From: Girardinichthys multiradiatus
Taxonomy: Eukaryota > Chordata > Actinopteri > Cyprinodontiformes > Goodeidae
Assembly: GCF_021462225.1 (NCBI RefSeq)
Contig: NC_061816.1
Location: 3,195,249-3,259,248 of the forward strand
Length of the DNA: 64,000 nucleotides
Reading direction: 5' to 3'
Below the pieces are notes generated by a model. The model made no database searches. It saw only the letters and a program-made list of their open reading frames with translations, and was not told the origin of the DNA. Positions 11,194 to 23,029 of this stretch are shown here, in pieces (position 1 is the stretch's first letter; each line of letters opens with the position of its first letter). Made by a program: the position numbers and the translations under genes.

Positions 11194-12464
11194 CACTGCT
11201 CAAAAAAATAAAGGGAACACTTAAGCAACACAATATAACTCCAAGTAAATCAAAACTCTGTGAAGTCAAACTGTCCACTTAGGAAGCAACACTGATTGAC
11301 AATCAATTTCACATGATGTTGTGTAAATGGAAAAGACAACAGGGGGAAATCTTTGGCGATTAGCAAGACACACTCAATAAAGGAGTGGTTCTGCAGGTGG
11401 GGACCACAGACCACTTCTCAGTACCTATGCTTTCTGTCTGATGTTTTGGTTACTTTTGAATGTTGGTGGTGCTTTCACACTCATGGTAGCATGAGACGGA
11501 CTCTACAACCCACACAAGTGGCTCAGGTAGTGCAGCTCATCCAGGATGGCACATCAATATGAGCTGTGGCAAGAAGGTTTGCTGTGTCTGTCAGCGTAGT
11601 CTCCAGAGCCTGGAGGCACTACCAGGAGACAGGCCAGTACACCCTGAGATGTGGAGGAGGCCGTAGGAGGGCAACAACCCAGCAGCAGGACCGCTACCTC
11701 CACCTTCGTGCAAGGAGGAACAGGAGGAGCACTGCCAGAGCCCTGCAACATGACCTCCAGCAGGCCACAAATGTGCATGTGTCTGCACATACGGTTAGAA
11801 ACCGACTCCATGAGGATTGTATGAGGGACCGACGTCCACAAATGGTTGTGCTCACAGCCCAACACCGTGCAGGATGCTTGGCATTTGCCAGAGAACACCA
11901 GGATTGGCAAATTCGCCATTGGCGCCCTGTGCTCTTCACAGATGAAAACAGGATCACACTGAGCACATGTGACACACGTGACAGAGTCTGGAGACACCGT
12001 GGAGAGCGATCTGCTGCCTGCAACATCCTTCAGCATGACCGGTTTGGCAGTGGGTCAGTAATGGTGTCGGATGGCATTTCTTTGGAGGGCCTGCTTTAGT
12101 CCAGGTCTGGGAGGAGATCCCTCAGGAGACCATCCGCCGTCTCATCAGGAGCATGTCCAGGCGTTGTAGGGAGGTCATACAGGCACGTGGAGGCCACACA
12201 CAATACTGAGCCTCATTTTGACTTGTTTTAAGGACATTACATCAAAGTTGGATCAGCCTGTAGTGTGTTTTTCCACTTTAATTTTGTGTGGGACTCCAAA
12301 TCCAGGCCTCCATTGGTTAATAAATTTGATTTCCATTGATGATTTTTGTGTGATTTTGTTGTCAGCACATTCAACTTTGTACAGAACAAAGTATTCAATG
12401 AGAATATTTCATTCTTACAGATCTAGGATGTGTTATTTGAGTGTTCCCTTTATTTTTTTGAGCA

Positions 12465-12467
<3 letters not shown>
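11194..12467 (+). mobile_element. Tc1-like element D with internal deletion
   Basis: The inverted ends CACTGCTCAAAAAAATAAAG and the matching right end (finishing GAGCAGTG) flank a Tc1 transposase. The frame starts near 11491 ([20 protein letters not shown]) and is interrupted by a stop at about 11560. It reopens as [20 protein letters not shown] and continues to [20 protein letters not shown] (first catalytic Asp) and [11 protein letters not shown]. It then jumps to [20 protein letters not shown] and ends at GGHTQY near 12208. The segment that would hold the second Asp and the Glu is deleted, so it cannot encode active transposase. Confidence 0.88.

Positions 12468-12497
<30 letters not shown>
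12468..12497. repeat. (TA)n microsatellite at element D terminus
   Basis: About 15 TA units that begin exactly where the right inverted repeat of Tc1 element D ends. Confidence 0.95.
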
Positions 12498-12498
<1 letters not shown>

Positions 12499-12649
12499 CT
12501 TATAACAAGCTCATTCTGAGTCAACATTCAGGTTTTACCACCATCTTCGCCTGGGTTATACTGCTCTGCTTCCACCTGTACACACTCATGCACCAGGCTC
12601 ACTCTCTGGTTGGCTCTGCGGTTGTTCTGAAATAAGCCCTGTTCCAGAC

Positions 12650-14790
12650 GCTCAGTGTAACTTTTCGGGTAATGAACAAAGAAGGTCGACAACCTTCGAG
12701 TGAACTAGTGTTCTTGACTTCTTCAGATTGGAGTCTGTCTCTGCCTGTGTGTGTAGTTGCACCAAAAAGTCTCCATGAGGACCACAATATCGAGGCGTGT
12801 GCCGTTGCCTGGTACGGCGGAGCCGTGGTCCCACCCTGGAGCCAGGCCTGGGGTCGGGACTCATCAGATTGCCTGGTGGCCGGGTTGCTCCTCGCGAGAC
12901 CTGGCTGGGCAACCCGTTCTCCAGATGCTTAGACTGGCTCCAGGGACGTGGAATGTCACCTCGCTGGGGGGGAAGGAGCCTGAGCTTGTGCGGGAGGTCG
13001 AGAGATATCGACTAGAAATAGTCAAGCTCGCCTCCACGCATAGCGAGGGCTCTGGAAACCACCTCCTTGAGAAGGGCTGGACTCTCTTCTACTCTGGAGT
13101 GGCCCACGGGGAGAGGCGGCGGGCTAGGATGGGTTTGCTTGTATCACCCCGGCCCAGCTGCCTTGTGTTGGAGTTTACCCCGGTGGATGAGAGGGTCGCA
13201 ACCTTGCGTCTTTGGGTCGGGGATAGGTCTCTGACTGTCATTTCGGCCTATGGGCCAAGTGGTTGTGCGGAGTACTCAGCCTTCTTGGAGTCCCTGTCGG
13301 GAGTGCTGCGTGGTGCCCCTCTCTTGGACTCCGTTATCCTGCCGGGGGATTTCAACGCCCATGCCGGAAATGACAGTGACACCTGGAGGGGTGTGATTGG
13401 GAGGAATGGGCTCCCCGATCTGAACCCGCGTGGTGTTTTATTATTGGATTTCTGTGCATCATGGATTGTCCATGATGAAAACCATGTTCAAACGTAACTG
13501 TGTTCATCAGTGCACTTGGCACCAGGACACCCTAGGCAGGAGGTCGATGATCGACTTTGTTGTCGTTTTGTCAGACCTTCAGCCGTATGTCTTGGACACT
13601 TGGGTGAAGAGAGAGGCTGAGCTGTCCACTGATCACCACCTGGTGGTGAGTTGGATCCGCTGGAAGAGGAGAAAGCCAGACAGACTTGGTAGGCCCAAGT
13701 GATAGTGAGGGTCTGCGGGGGCGCTCCCCCACAGAACACCACGTAGGGAGTTGGGGGCCCTTTAGTAAGGGCCATCTGGTCTCTGTACAAACTGAGCAGG
13801 AGTCTGGTCTGCATTGACCGCACTAAGTCAGACCTGTTCCCAGTGCATGTTGGACTCCGGCAGGGCTGCCCTTTGTCACCGGTCCTGTTCATAACTTTTA
13901 CGGACAGGATTTCTAGGGGCAGCCAAGGGCCGGAAGGGGTCTGGCTTGGGGACCAGTGGATTTCGTCTCTTCTTTTTGCAGATGATGCGGTCCTGATGGC
14001 CCGCTCTAGCCAAGACCTACAGCGTGCACTGGAGCGGTTCACAGCTGAGTGTGAAGCGGCTGGGATGAGGATCAGCTCCTCCAACTCCAAGGCCATGGTT
14101 CTCGACCGGAAAAGGGTGGCTTGTCCTCTTCAGGTTGGAGGGGAGTTCCTGCCTCAAGTGGAGGAGTTTAAGTATCTCGGGGTCTTGTTCACGAGTGAGG
14201 GAAGAATGGAGCGGGAGATCAACAGATGGATCGGTGCAGCTGCCGCAGTGATGGGGATGCTGTGCCAATCCGTTGTGGTGAAGAGAGAGCTAAGCCGAAA
14301 AGCAAAGCTCTCGATTTACCGGTCGGTCTATGTTCCTACCCTCACTTGTGGGCATGAACTTTGGGTCATGACCGAAATAATGAGATGCAAGCGGCTGAAA
14401 TTAGCTTCCTCCGCAGGGTGGCTGGGCCCTCCCTTAGAGATAGGGTGAGGAGCTCAGCCATCCGGGAGGGGCTCGTAGTAGAGCCGCTGCTTCTCCACAT
14501 CGAGAGGAACCAGTTGAGGTGGCTTGGGCATCTGTATCGGATGCCTCCTGGATGCCTCCCTCGGGAGGTGTTTCGGGCACGTCCCACTGGGAGTAGGCCC
14601 AGGGGACGACCCAGGACACGCTGGAGGGACTATGTCTCGCGGCTGGCCTGGGAGCCCCCTGGCTCCTCCCAGAGGAGCTGGAGGAGGTGTCTGGGGTGAG
14701 AGAAGTCTTGGCGTCTCTACTGAGTCTTCTGCCCCCGCGACCCGGTCCTGGATAAGCAGAAGACGACAAGTACGAGTATGTGTTAAAGGT
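12650..14790 (+). mobile_element. RTE/Rex3-like LINE, internally deleted
   Basis: The first ORF region (about 12930-13700) encodes an apurinic-type endonuclease: WNVTSLGG near the start, PGDFNAHAGND (conserved GDFN), and after a frameshift near 13490 LGRRSMIDFVVV and ELSTDHHLVVS (catalytic Asp-His). After 13700 there is a large deletion. The text then resumes inside reverse transcriptase (13843-14448) with LRQGCPLSPVLF and SLLFADDAVLMA, which holds the catalytic FADD box. It continues through VEEFKYLGVLFTSEGRMERE. A frameshift at about 14370 leads to the C-terminal domain in another frame (RRVAGPSLRDRVRSSAIREG, RPRGRPRTRWRDYVSRLAWE). The wording is typical of Rex3/RTE elements of fish. It is dead because of the missing fingers domain and the frameshifts. 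It abuts retroviral integrase sequence at 14840. Confidence 0.85.
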
Positions 14791-14839
14791 GAGAAGATGA
14801 CTATTACATTATCTACATACAAGACACTCACGAAAACAG

Positions 14840-15200
14840 GTATTGGAGCATTTCCTGTCCCCAACGAGCCCTGAAATAAATTGTTATTGATTTTATTGAC
14901 ATGGGTACTGACAACAGAGTGAAAAGATGTGGAAATGCCCTTGACACTTTCACCAGGTGGGCTGAGAGAGCTGATCGCACAATAAAATAACTATTGGCTA
15001 ACGTTTGTGCTGCTTTCCAAATATGGAATGGCTGGATGTGCTGCCCTTGGTGATGTTCTCCATGAGATCATCACCCACTAAGCACATGGGTTTAACCCCC
15101 CACGAGGTGCTGACAGGAAGAAACATGCCCTGTCCTTTAACCTCCTCTGTGCAGTCGGGGTGTGCACCCAGTCTGGATTCACAGAGAGAGTAATTAACAC
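14840..15200 (+). pseudogene. Endogenous retrovirus integrase remnant
   Basis: Fragments of a retroviral integrase core: PVPNEP near 14860, a DFIDMG-like Asp-containing strand just after it, then TRWAERADR. A deletion removes the middle of the core. After it comes MEWLDVLPLVMFSMRSSPTK and GLTPHEVLTGRN (15025-15130), the usual end of the integrase domain. Several frames and stops are involved, so nothing functional remains. The wording fits gamma/epsilon-type retroviruses of fish. The RTE LINE sits immediately upstream and probably truncated the element. Confidence 0.65.
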
Positions 15201-16385
15201 ACTATGTTTAATGATTTCAATATCGATATCTGCTATGAAGTTTTTGTCTCATAACACACAAGAGACACTAATCAAAACACCAGCAAGAGAGACAACCGGA
15301 ACTCTGAATGAAGGCCAAACTAAGATAGGCACATTATATTACAGGAGGAAGAGCCATCCTCTGAAGGAAACCTCAGATAAATCAGAAAGCACCTGAGGAA
15401 GAACATACAAACAGGTTCAATTGGATGTCTTTTCACTTAACATTTCATTACCAGTTAATATATAAAAACGTGTTTCTTGAATTAAATTCATTTATTGTAG
15501 TTACCATAACATCACAAGGTAAGATTAACTCACCTTTTTGCTTTCAGCTAAAAAAATACAATTATGTGGAACCTGATTCATAAATGTTTGAATGGGCTAA
15601 TAAAAACTTATATTTGTTGGGTTATAGCTTGAATGAGTATGTGTAAATTTGAAAGGAGGTCACAAAATCAAAAAATCACAGAGAGAAGAATGATTTGTAA
15701 AATATAACTGTGTGAATAACCAACAAACAAATGTGTACTTCTGTAAGTATTGAAAATTGGGGAATAATTTGCATGAGGGGTTGAAGGAGTTCTCAACTAT
15801 TTATTCGATTCCAATAACTCCTCGAATAGAAAATGATAAATTCCAGTGTGCTTCTGAGCTACTACTTTATAGATGATGCTGTCTGCAACTTAGATAGTAA
15901 ATTAACTTGAGATAAGGCCTCTAACTTTTATTTGCTGCTGAACAGAACTGATTTATGGGGAATAATTACTTTGGGGGTGACTACCTATTTACTAGACAGT
16001 AAAGATATCCCCTGGTTATTCTCTCCAACCAGGATGTCCTGACACCGATTGGCCCACTTTGTCAGGGGAAACCTTTCAGAAAATGGGTTTTGAATGTGAA
16101 ATGTCTGCTAAAATACAAGCTGCTTCGTTTTAGAACCGATTTAATCTTTTAAATGATATCACACAAAACAGGGAAGACAGCTGAAAGCTATGTTAACAGG
16201 ATTATCAAATTATTTATTGTCAAAAACAGAATAGCTTTGGACATGATCATGGCAAAAGAGGCTTGTTGTTCTTTTAGTCTCAACAATTACAGCACCTGAT
16301 GGATCACTGATGAAGGCCCTAAAGGATTACAGTCATTAACCATTGAAAATCGCATTAAATCGCACTAAGGAATCGATGAACCATT
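15201..16385 (+). other. Degenerate retroviral interior (unassigned)
   Basis: AT-rich sequence with no long frame, lying between the integrase and envelope remnants. By position it would correspond to the envelope surface subunit, but I cannot align it with confidence. Confidence 0.3.
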
Positions 16386-16565
16386 CACAAATATGTTTGA
16401 GACGTGGTTTGGAAAATGGGGAAACGTATTGGTGAGTATATTCACTTCATTAATTATTGTTGTTGTGGTGATCAGTCTCCGTGCTGTTGGGTACCGTGTA
16501 TTCCAGCCCTCATCCTTAGGTGCATAAATACAACCGTGGGCTCCCTGAATGAGAGATGATGGGGA
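16386..16565 (+). pseudogene. Envelope transmembrane-subunit remnant of an endogenous retrovirus
   Basis: A short frame contains a WFGKWG motif followed by a hydrophobic stretch (IFTSLIIVVVVISL), typical of the membrane anchor of retroviral TM proteins. The expected cysteine-rich cytoplasmic tail continues in a different frame after a frameshift near 16480. It lies on the same strand as the integrase remnant upstream, so both likely belong to one provirus. Broken and not expressible as an envelope. Confidence 0.55.
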
Positions 16566-18479
16566 GTTCCAACTGCCTATCAAATGTCAATGGTACAAGT
16601 ATTGATTACATAATTGCATAGGGTATGATGAGGAGGAAGCCATGATCAGGCTAACCAGAGTGACCGAGGATGGTCAATGATCGAAGATGAGGACTGCCCT
16701 CTGGGCTTATATCCTTTACAAAGACTTCTGTGCCTTAATGGAAAAATAAGGAAAAGAGACATAAGACATGACTGAATGTATGAATACTTTATTAAATAAC
16801 TTGATTGCTGATTAATCACGTTAATGTGGTAAATTGAGTAAATGAATGAATGAATGAACGATTGAATAAATGAATGAATGAATTACAGCTTCAAATATAA
16901 ATTAATCGATCAGATCACAACAGGATTTTAACACAAATTCCTTTTAATTGCTGATATGTTGGATAAAACTGTAGATCATACAGATTATACTCTTAATATT
17001 TAACACCTTTGCCTTTGTAGATTTGAACCAGTAACTACAACTCTCAGCCACCTCCTTAGTGTCTAATCAAAATGGAGTTGCTTCATATATGATCCTAACA
17101 GAGGTAAGAGGCGCATGTGTTATGTTTTAAAGATGTTTTCATTAGGAATGGGGGACCAGGAATTTGAACATAATTTTGATCAGGCTCTTAAAAGGGACAA
17201 CAAAATTTGCAGTAATTGGAAATACTAAAATAATACACCACTCAAATAAATTTAAATGGATAATGAATGACACATGATAAAACTAATGGGCTTATTAACT
17301 ATTACCAGTTAACTTTAAACTAGACTGGTTTGATTACAACAAAATGACTCCACTCTGGACATAGGAAGGTTTTTACAGGGCGTTTGGGTTTTAATTAATA
17401 CAATTTGCTTATTTGGGTACATGACTTGGGACCCCTCAGAGATGGGAGTGTTTAGATTAGCCAGATAAGAGCAAATTGTTTTTCAATATGTGTTAACCCC
17501 CTTCCACAGGAAACAATGTAATAGATGGTAGTTTTTCATTATGGTCATAGGCTAAAGGAATGCTGCTTTAAAGAAGGCCACACATTTCTTTTTGTTAAAG
17601 TGGCTTAATATTTTTCTAATCATAATTGATATGTTTTTATCAATGTAATTCTTTCAGTTATGCCACTATGTGGCCTATTTTGCTGCTCATAATATAAGGG
17701 GTTAATCAACTAGCTTCAGGTAACTCTGTGTATTGTAAGACTAACCCTTTCAGGTAGCTGAACCTGCCAAAGGACGTTTGGGGATGGATGTCAGTCTGAG
17801 GGGGAGTGAAGATGGACAAAGACGATCAACACTTAGGGTCTAGATTAACTGATTCACATGATGTTAGATATAATTTTCTGCTGTGCTTCAGGCTGTTGTC
17901 CTTTCTTTCTTTCCTCGCAATCATACACATATATGTTTGATGGGGTTAGAATTGTCTCCGCTAGGTATATCACCTGTTTCTTAGACACAACCAAGGTCTA
18001 CCGGAGAGATGGCGTTCCTCGTGAGAGAGGGGAGAAACCACATGACATCTTGAAGGAGATTCCCTGGTCATATATAGGTTTAGCGCACACATACAGAGTT
18101 GAATGATTGTTTCAGGGGGTGGTTAGCCAGTTGTAGATGGTCCAAGATCTACCCAGTGCCTATGGGGTTAGCTGGTCTTAATTAGTGAGGTACCTTTGAA
18201 TGATACCTCATCAGGGGGGATGTTAGGGATAACCTTTATTAATATTACTCATAGCTATTTTTCCCACTTATACCATAATAATATAAAGCATAAGTTCTAA
18301 TGTTTGTCTTTTGTTAGAATAGGATAAGAATGCTCATTGACATAATTACAAGGACAAATGGCCCAAGGTATGTCATGAATGACCTGTGACTGGTGCACTG
18401 GGTTTGATAGTGGAGCAGGCTGTAACTGGGTTGATTAGAATGCCTCAGCACACTTAGTTTAAGGATGGACACAAGCTAC
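16566..18479 (+). other. Unassigned region; possible retroviral 3' end near 18215
   Basis: Contains an imperfect ATGA/ATAA microsatellite at 16845-16882. An 82-codon frame (17858-18106) has no recognisable domain. Near 18210-18225 a run of G residues (TCAGGGGGGATGTTAG) resembles a polypurine tract followed by a TG-starting LTR, which could mark the 3' end of the retroviral relic. No second LTR copy is visible, so this stays speculative. Confidence 0.25.
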
Positions 18480-19111
18480 TACACCATTGCATAATCAGAG
18501 ACATCGGTAGTCAGGGCCACAGGAGCCGTAGGGGACGAGTGGGTGAACAGCGCAGCATTAGCCAGGGCTTTTTTGGCATCATCGAATGCCTGTAACATGT
18601 CGGGGGCCCACTCTATTTGCTGGTCACCCTTTTTACTTTTAAGTGCTTTGTACATGGATGCATAAGGTGACCAGCCCGTGGAATTAAATGGTTATAAAAG
18701 TACACCATCCCCAAAAACTCCTGCTGGGGCTTCACAGACGGGGGACGAGGAAAAACCGAAACTGCTTCAACCTTGGCAGGCAGGGGAACCGCCCCCTGAG
18801 GTGACACCTTTTGTCCTAGGAACTCAACAGCAGGCAGATCGAACTTGCATTTAGCCGGGTCCACGATCAGGCCATGCTCACTGAGCTGCACAAACAGCTC
18901 CTAGAGATGCACCATGTGTTCCTCCGCATATGGACTAGCCACCAGGATATCATCCAAATAGACAAACAAAAACAGCATGCCTTGCAGTACTGAGTCCATG
19001 ATTCGCTGGAACGTCTGTGCAGCACCTTTAAGGCTGAACAGCGTCCGTAAAAACTCAAAAAGACCGAAAGGAGCGATAACTCCAGTTTGGGGTACATTTA
19101 ACTGATGGTTT

Positions 19112-21225
19112 TGTTGTCTGATGAGCTAACCCCTCCCTTCTACTTCCCTATTTCTAAGGGGATTGCTCAATCCAGCTCTCCATCCAATGGGTCCGGACTT
19201 CCCTAAACCTGGATGGTCTTACTAAGCAGGTTTACTGGAAAATCTGTTTAAGCTGGTGTCGGAAAATGACACGCCTAACCTCTGACAGCCTGCATCCAAA
19301 AGTCTCACCCTTCTTCTACTGGTAGGCTGGACAACTCAGTAGCCCACAGCAGTTATCCACTCCTCGACAGTCACTTCTGTTAACGGCTGCTCATGACCTA
19401 TTTTACAACTTTCAATTGGTATATGTGTTAGGTTGATTTTAGTGGGTTGGCACAAGCTCCAGGGGCATTGTTTTAACAAGTTTGGCTTAAAGCAACCTAT
19501 AAAAACCTAAAATCATTTGGAACCAAGCAACAAGACTTTTTACCACCAACGAAAAACCCGAAAATAAGATGACTCAAATAATTGACTGTCCACAATAAAT
19601 CAAGAATTTTATATGCTTTCTTTAATTAGTAATGCTTTTGCAGGGGTCAGTAACAGCTTAAAAATCAGCAAAACGTCAAAAATTGAATAATAGAAATAAA
19701 TCAATCAACTTAACCTATCTTTCCCTAATGCTGAAACTGGTAAGGCTAAAGAGGCTTTGGAGACGGAGGTTCACCATGGATCCGAATGGAATTATTTCTT
19801 CATTAGGCAAGAGTGATTTTCTTCGTGGGTGAAAGGCAAATCTTAAGTTTTCTTCCTCTAAGTGGACAAGCGCTGATGCTTGGGGTTTCGATGGTCAAGT
19901 TGGAAAAAAATTTAAAAATAAAAAAAATTTAAAAAACAGAAACTGTTGGCATATGTTTCAAAATTCGGTAGCTTCCAGAGGCTGATTAGTTGAAGGTGTA
20001 TTACACCTTCAACTATTCAGCCTCTGGAATAGTTGAACCTCAAATGCCTCAATTACACCTTTGAGGTGTAATTGAGGTTGGCCAGGATTTCCAGAAGCCT
20101 GAAACTTGGAGCAATCAGTTGTTCACTGACCAAGTTCACTTCAGTTGTCTTGGTAAAAATGCAACAGATGAAATTCAGATTCTCAATTCTGGGTTGCAGC
20201 TCTTCTCAGAGCACACGGGTTGATCCTTTCTATAATGCAGAATTGTCAGCGGGGCTGCATCTCCGGTCTTCTGATTCATCTGTAGCTTCTTTCTCCGTCC
20301 GATCTTGTTCACTGGTCTTCTGCGAGGAAACAACCTTTGGCAGTTTTTATAGTGCCGCTAGCCTCACCGCTCACCCCGTTGCCCGGCAAGCTTTCCCGTC
20401 ATTGAGTTATGCGGTCACCGTGACTTTTCGGTGCTGTCTCCTGGCCTCCGTAGACAGAGTTGTAAACAGCCAGCAGCTGGCTCCCTGTGTTATGACTTTT
20501 GCCTGTTTTTCGAACTTCAGACTGACGAAAAACAGCATGAACCTGGCTTCTCGTTTCTCACTCCCATGCTTGTTATGACTTGAGCTTGCTCGTTGACCTT
20601 CCATCCATGCCCAGTTCCCATGAGCTGGCTCTCCTTTGCCCCTCCCGTCCTAATGTTATGTCTCTGCCGCCTTTGGCTCCCAAGCCATGGTGCCCTCCTT
20701 ATCTGCTCAGCCTCAAGCTTTCTAACACAGTATTTCTCTGCTTCTTGCTCTCACACCAGTTACAGCTAAAAAACCATCACTTCAGTTTTATTCATACATC
20801 ACAATTGATTAACATTACCCCACTTCATTACATTTAATAATTGTAGAAAAATAGAAAATTATCATACATTTTTCTTTGATTATACTTGTAGTTCTCTACT
20901 TCTGAAAAAGATAAGACAGTCACAGTTAATGTGTGACTCTATACAGGCCTTTTCAGTCCTCTGTTTCAGAGTGCGAATATACATTCATTTTACTGTTTGA
21001 TGACATCTTATCCATGTAATATGATCATTATTTATTTGATACTCTAAAGATTAGGCTCTCATTTCATCATATGTGATTGATGTTAAACTCAATCATAGTG
21101 ATACACTTCTGCAAAAGAAAGAATTAAAACATACACCAAATGGGCCCCCCAGACTTCATAGCTTTAAAATGTGAACATTTCCTGCTGTATATGTAATTGA
21201 TCTAATTATGAGGGTTTAATTAATT
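19112..21225 (+). mobile_element. Repeat R1, copy 2, inserted in gypsy pol
   Basis: The first 1.7 kb match R1 copy 1 at 4915-5925. The insertion lies between two adjacent coding segments of the gypsy reverse transcriptase, which fixes its outer limits to about 19112 and 21225. It holds two adjacent hairpins at 19975-20077 that copy 1 lacks. The last 400 bases (20836-21225) have no match elsewhere in the window. No transposition protein was found. It may be an LTR with part of its interior, or a non-autonomous element. Confidence 0.6.
19975..20077. repeat. Two adjacent hairpins (26-bp and 14-bp arms)
   Basis: Arms 19975-20000 and 20002-20027 pair with one mismatch around a single base. Arms 20047-20060 (CCTCAATTACACCT) and 20064-20077 pair perfectly around a 3-nt loop. 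The homologous stretch of R1 copy 1 (about 5200-5245) has no such hairpins. Confidence 0.9.
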
Positions 21226-22135
21226 TCTGCATGGATACATTGCACCAAATCCACCTTCGAAAAAATAGTAGCATCCGCCAAATGGGCGGAAAAATCCTGG
21301 ATGTGAGGTACTGGGTATCTGTTGTTATTGGTCGCATTATTAAGGCGCCAAAAATCCCCACAGGGTCGCCAACCCCCAGCGGCCTTGGGAACAATATGTA
21401 AAGGAGATGCCCATGGACCTTTTGGAGCGGCATACATTGCCGAGGCCATCCATGTTAGCAAACTCCTCCTTAGCTATTGCTAACTTAGTGGCATATAGTG
21501 GCATAGAAATACAGTGCTCTACCCCATGTTTAGCTATTATAGCGGAAAAAGTGAGAGACTGTAAGAGCAGGAAACTCAGTCAACAAGAGCTGAAACTCAT
21601 CACCCATGGCAAACATATTAGAAAGGGGCCGATGGCCGGGACCCCCAAGTGTACAGGGATAGGTTTAAAAAAACACAGCATCGATAAATCAACTATTAGC
21701 AACAAGCACTAACAACCGGAAAGCACACAAAAATTTAGCACCCAGAATAGATGCTACTACAAAGTCCGAGTTAAGATGACGTCCATTTAAACATCATTAG
21801 CAGCATCTGGTGGTCATCCGTGGCTCTGACACAAAATGTCTGCCTCCGACACTGGCATAACGTTCCGCTGCGCAACTGAGTCCACCAGGAAACGACGACC
21901 AGAAACTTTGTTCAAGATAAAAACCAGCTTGTTCGAGCTGCCAGCACACACAGCTACAAGCGAGCCCCGGCCCTCTCGTTTCCCTGAAGTTGGAACAAAC
22001 ACAGAGGAATGCAGCACTTTGCCTTCACTCCAAATCGGCGGTGGCCTTTTGGAGGGATGGCAAAGCGCTGCCTTTCGCCGGTCCGTCACCGCAGCCAAGG
22101 CTTCAGCAGCCTCTGGCCCTCCTTGAGCCATGCAT

Positions 22136-23029
22136 GCACCTTGAGCCTTGTTGTGATTATCAGCAATAAAACTAGAACCAATTATCCTGCCACACCTGCA
22201 ATTTGTGACTTTTACAGACTTAATACAAACTCCATGTAGAGGTGCAATTTTAACAGTTTCTAAGGACGTTTGACAAAGTGGAGTTCAGTGTTTTGTTGCT
22301 TCAAGGCAAAGAAAAGGCAAGACAGCTCCTGGTTGGATTAAAATCCATGTTTGAAGCATACATTTTCACTTTAAAACTGTATTATAAACTGAGAAAAATG
22401 TCGTTCATGCTCGAAAACCCTCCAATTGGCAGATTTACAACAATTCTGCAGAGATTAGTGGACCAAAATTCCTCCATATGGCTGTAAAAGACTCATTGCA
22501 TGTTATAGCAAACTTTTTATTGCAGTTGTTGCTGTTAAGGGTTAGCCCAACCAGTTATTAAGTTTAGGTGATCACCTTTTTACACAGGGCCATGTAGGTA
22601 TGTATTTGGTCTCTCCGTTAACAATGAAAACCATTTAAAAATGCTATTTTTGTTTACTTGTAATGTCTTTGACTAACATTTAAATTTGTTTGATAATCTG
22701 AAACAATTAAGTAGGACGAACATGCAAAAAAAAAGAAAGGAGGAAGGCAAGCACTTTTTCCCCACTATCTACTACCTGGTGAATATACACTGCAGGCAAA
22801 CTAAACAAGCGAGCTGCTGCTTTTCAACCCAAGCAACTGGGACTTCCATGAATCTGCCACTATTGGCTAGCTAAACTGATAACAGACGTGGAAAAACATT
22901 GTTTCCTGGGACCTATGCAATATGGTGTAAAGAGTGTCTTAAATTATGCTTATATCTTTTCCACAATCATAACCAGCAAAGGGTTTATCTTTTATGTAAA
23001 TTCTAGTGTGTTGGTTAGGATTTCACATC
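22136..23029. other. No recognisable gene
   Basis: 3' flank of the left zinc-finger gene plus sequence with no family match that I can support. The short frames at 22278-22487 and 22686-22874 show no domain. Part of this may be 3' UTR of the zinc-finger gene. Confidence 0.4.

Larger units (their letters stand above)
18480..22135 (-). mobile_element. Ty3/gypsy pol remnant, split by repeat R1
   Basis: Read on the minus strand. From 22131 it has a protease-like segment (VSGRRFLVDSVAQRNVMPVS, where LVDS replaces the usual LVDTGA-type active site). It then has IAKEEFANMDGLG, GPWASPLHIVPKAAGGWRPC, FSAHLADATIFSKVDLV (RT palm, first Asp) up to 21225. The same RT continues at 19112 with NVPQTGVIAPFGLFEFL, FLFVYLDDILVASP (catalytic YLDD) and VDPAKCKFDLPAVEFLGQKV. 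It ends near 18480 at the RNase H start (ALTTDVSDYAM). One in-frame stop follows the YLDD segment near 18902, and there are frameshifts before 21461. The 19112-21225 interval is a later insertion that separates adjacent codons of the palm. No LTRs or integrase are seen. Confidence 0.85.

Noticed and set aside
11554..12036. 160-codon minus-strand frame
   Set aside because: Antisense to the GC-rich transposase of Tc1 element D, which has clear family motifs on the plus strand.
16365..16583. 72-codon minus-strand frame
   Set aside because: Antisense to the envelope TM remnant, which has the WFGKWG motif and hydrophobic anchor on the plus strand.
17858..18106. 82-codon frame near the possible retroviral 3' end
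   Set aside because: Considered as envelope leader, but position after the TM remnant and lack of motifs argue against it.
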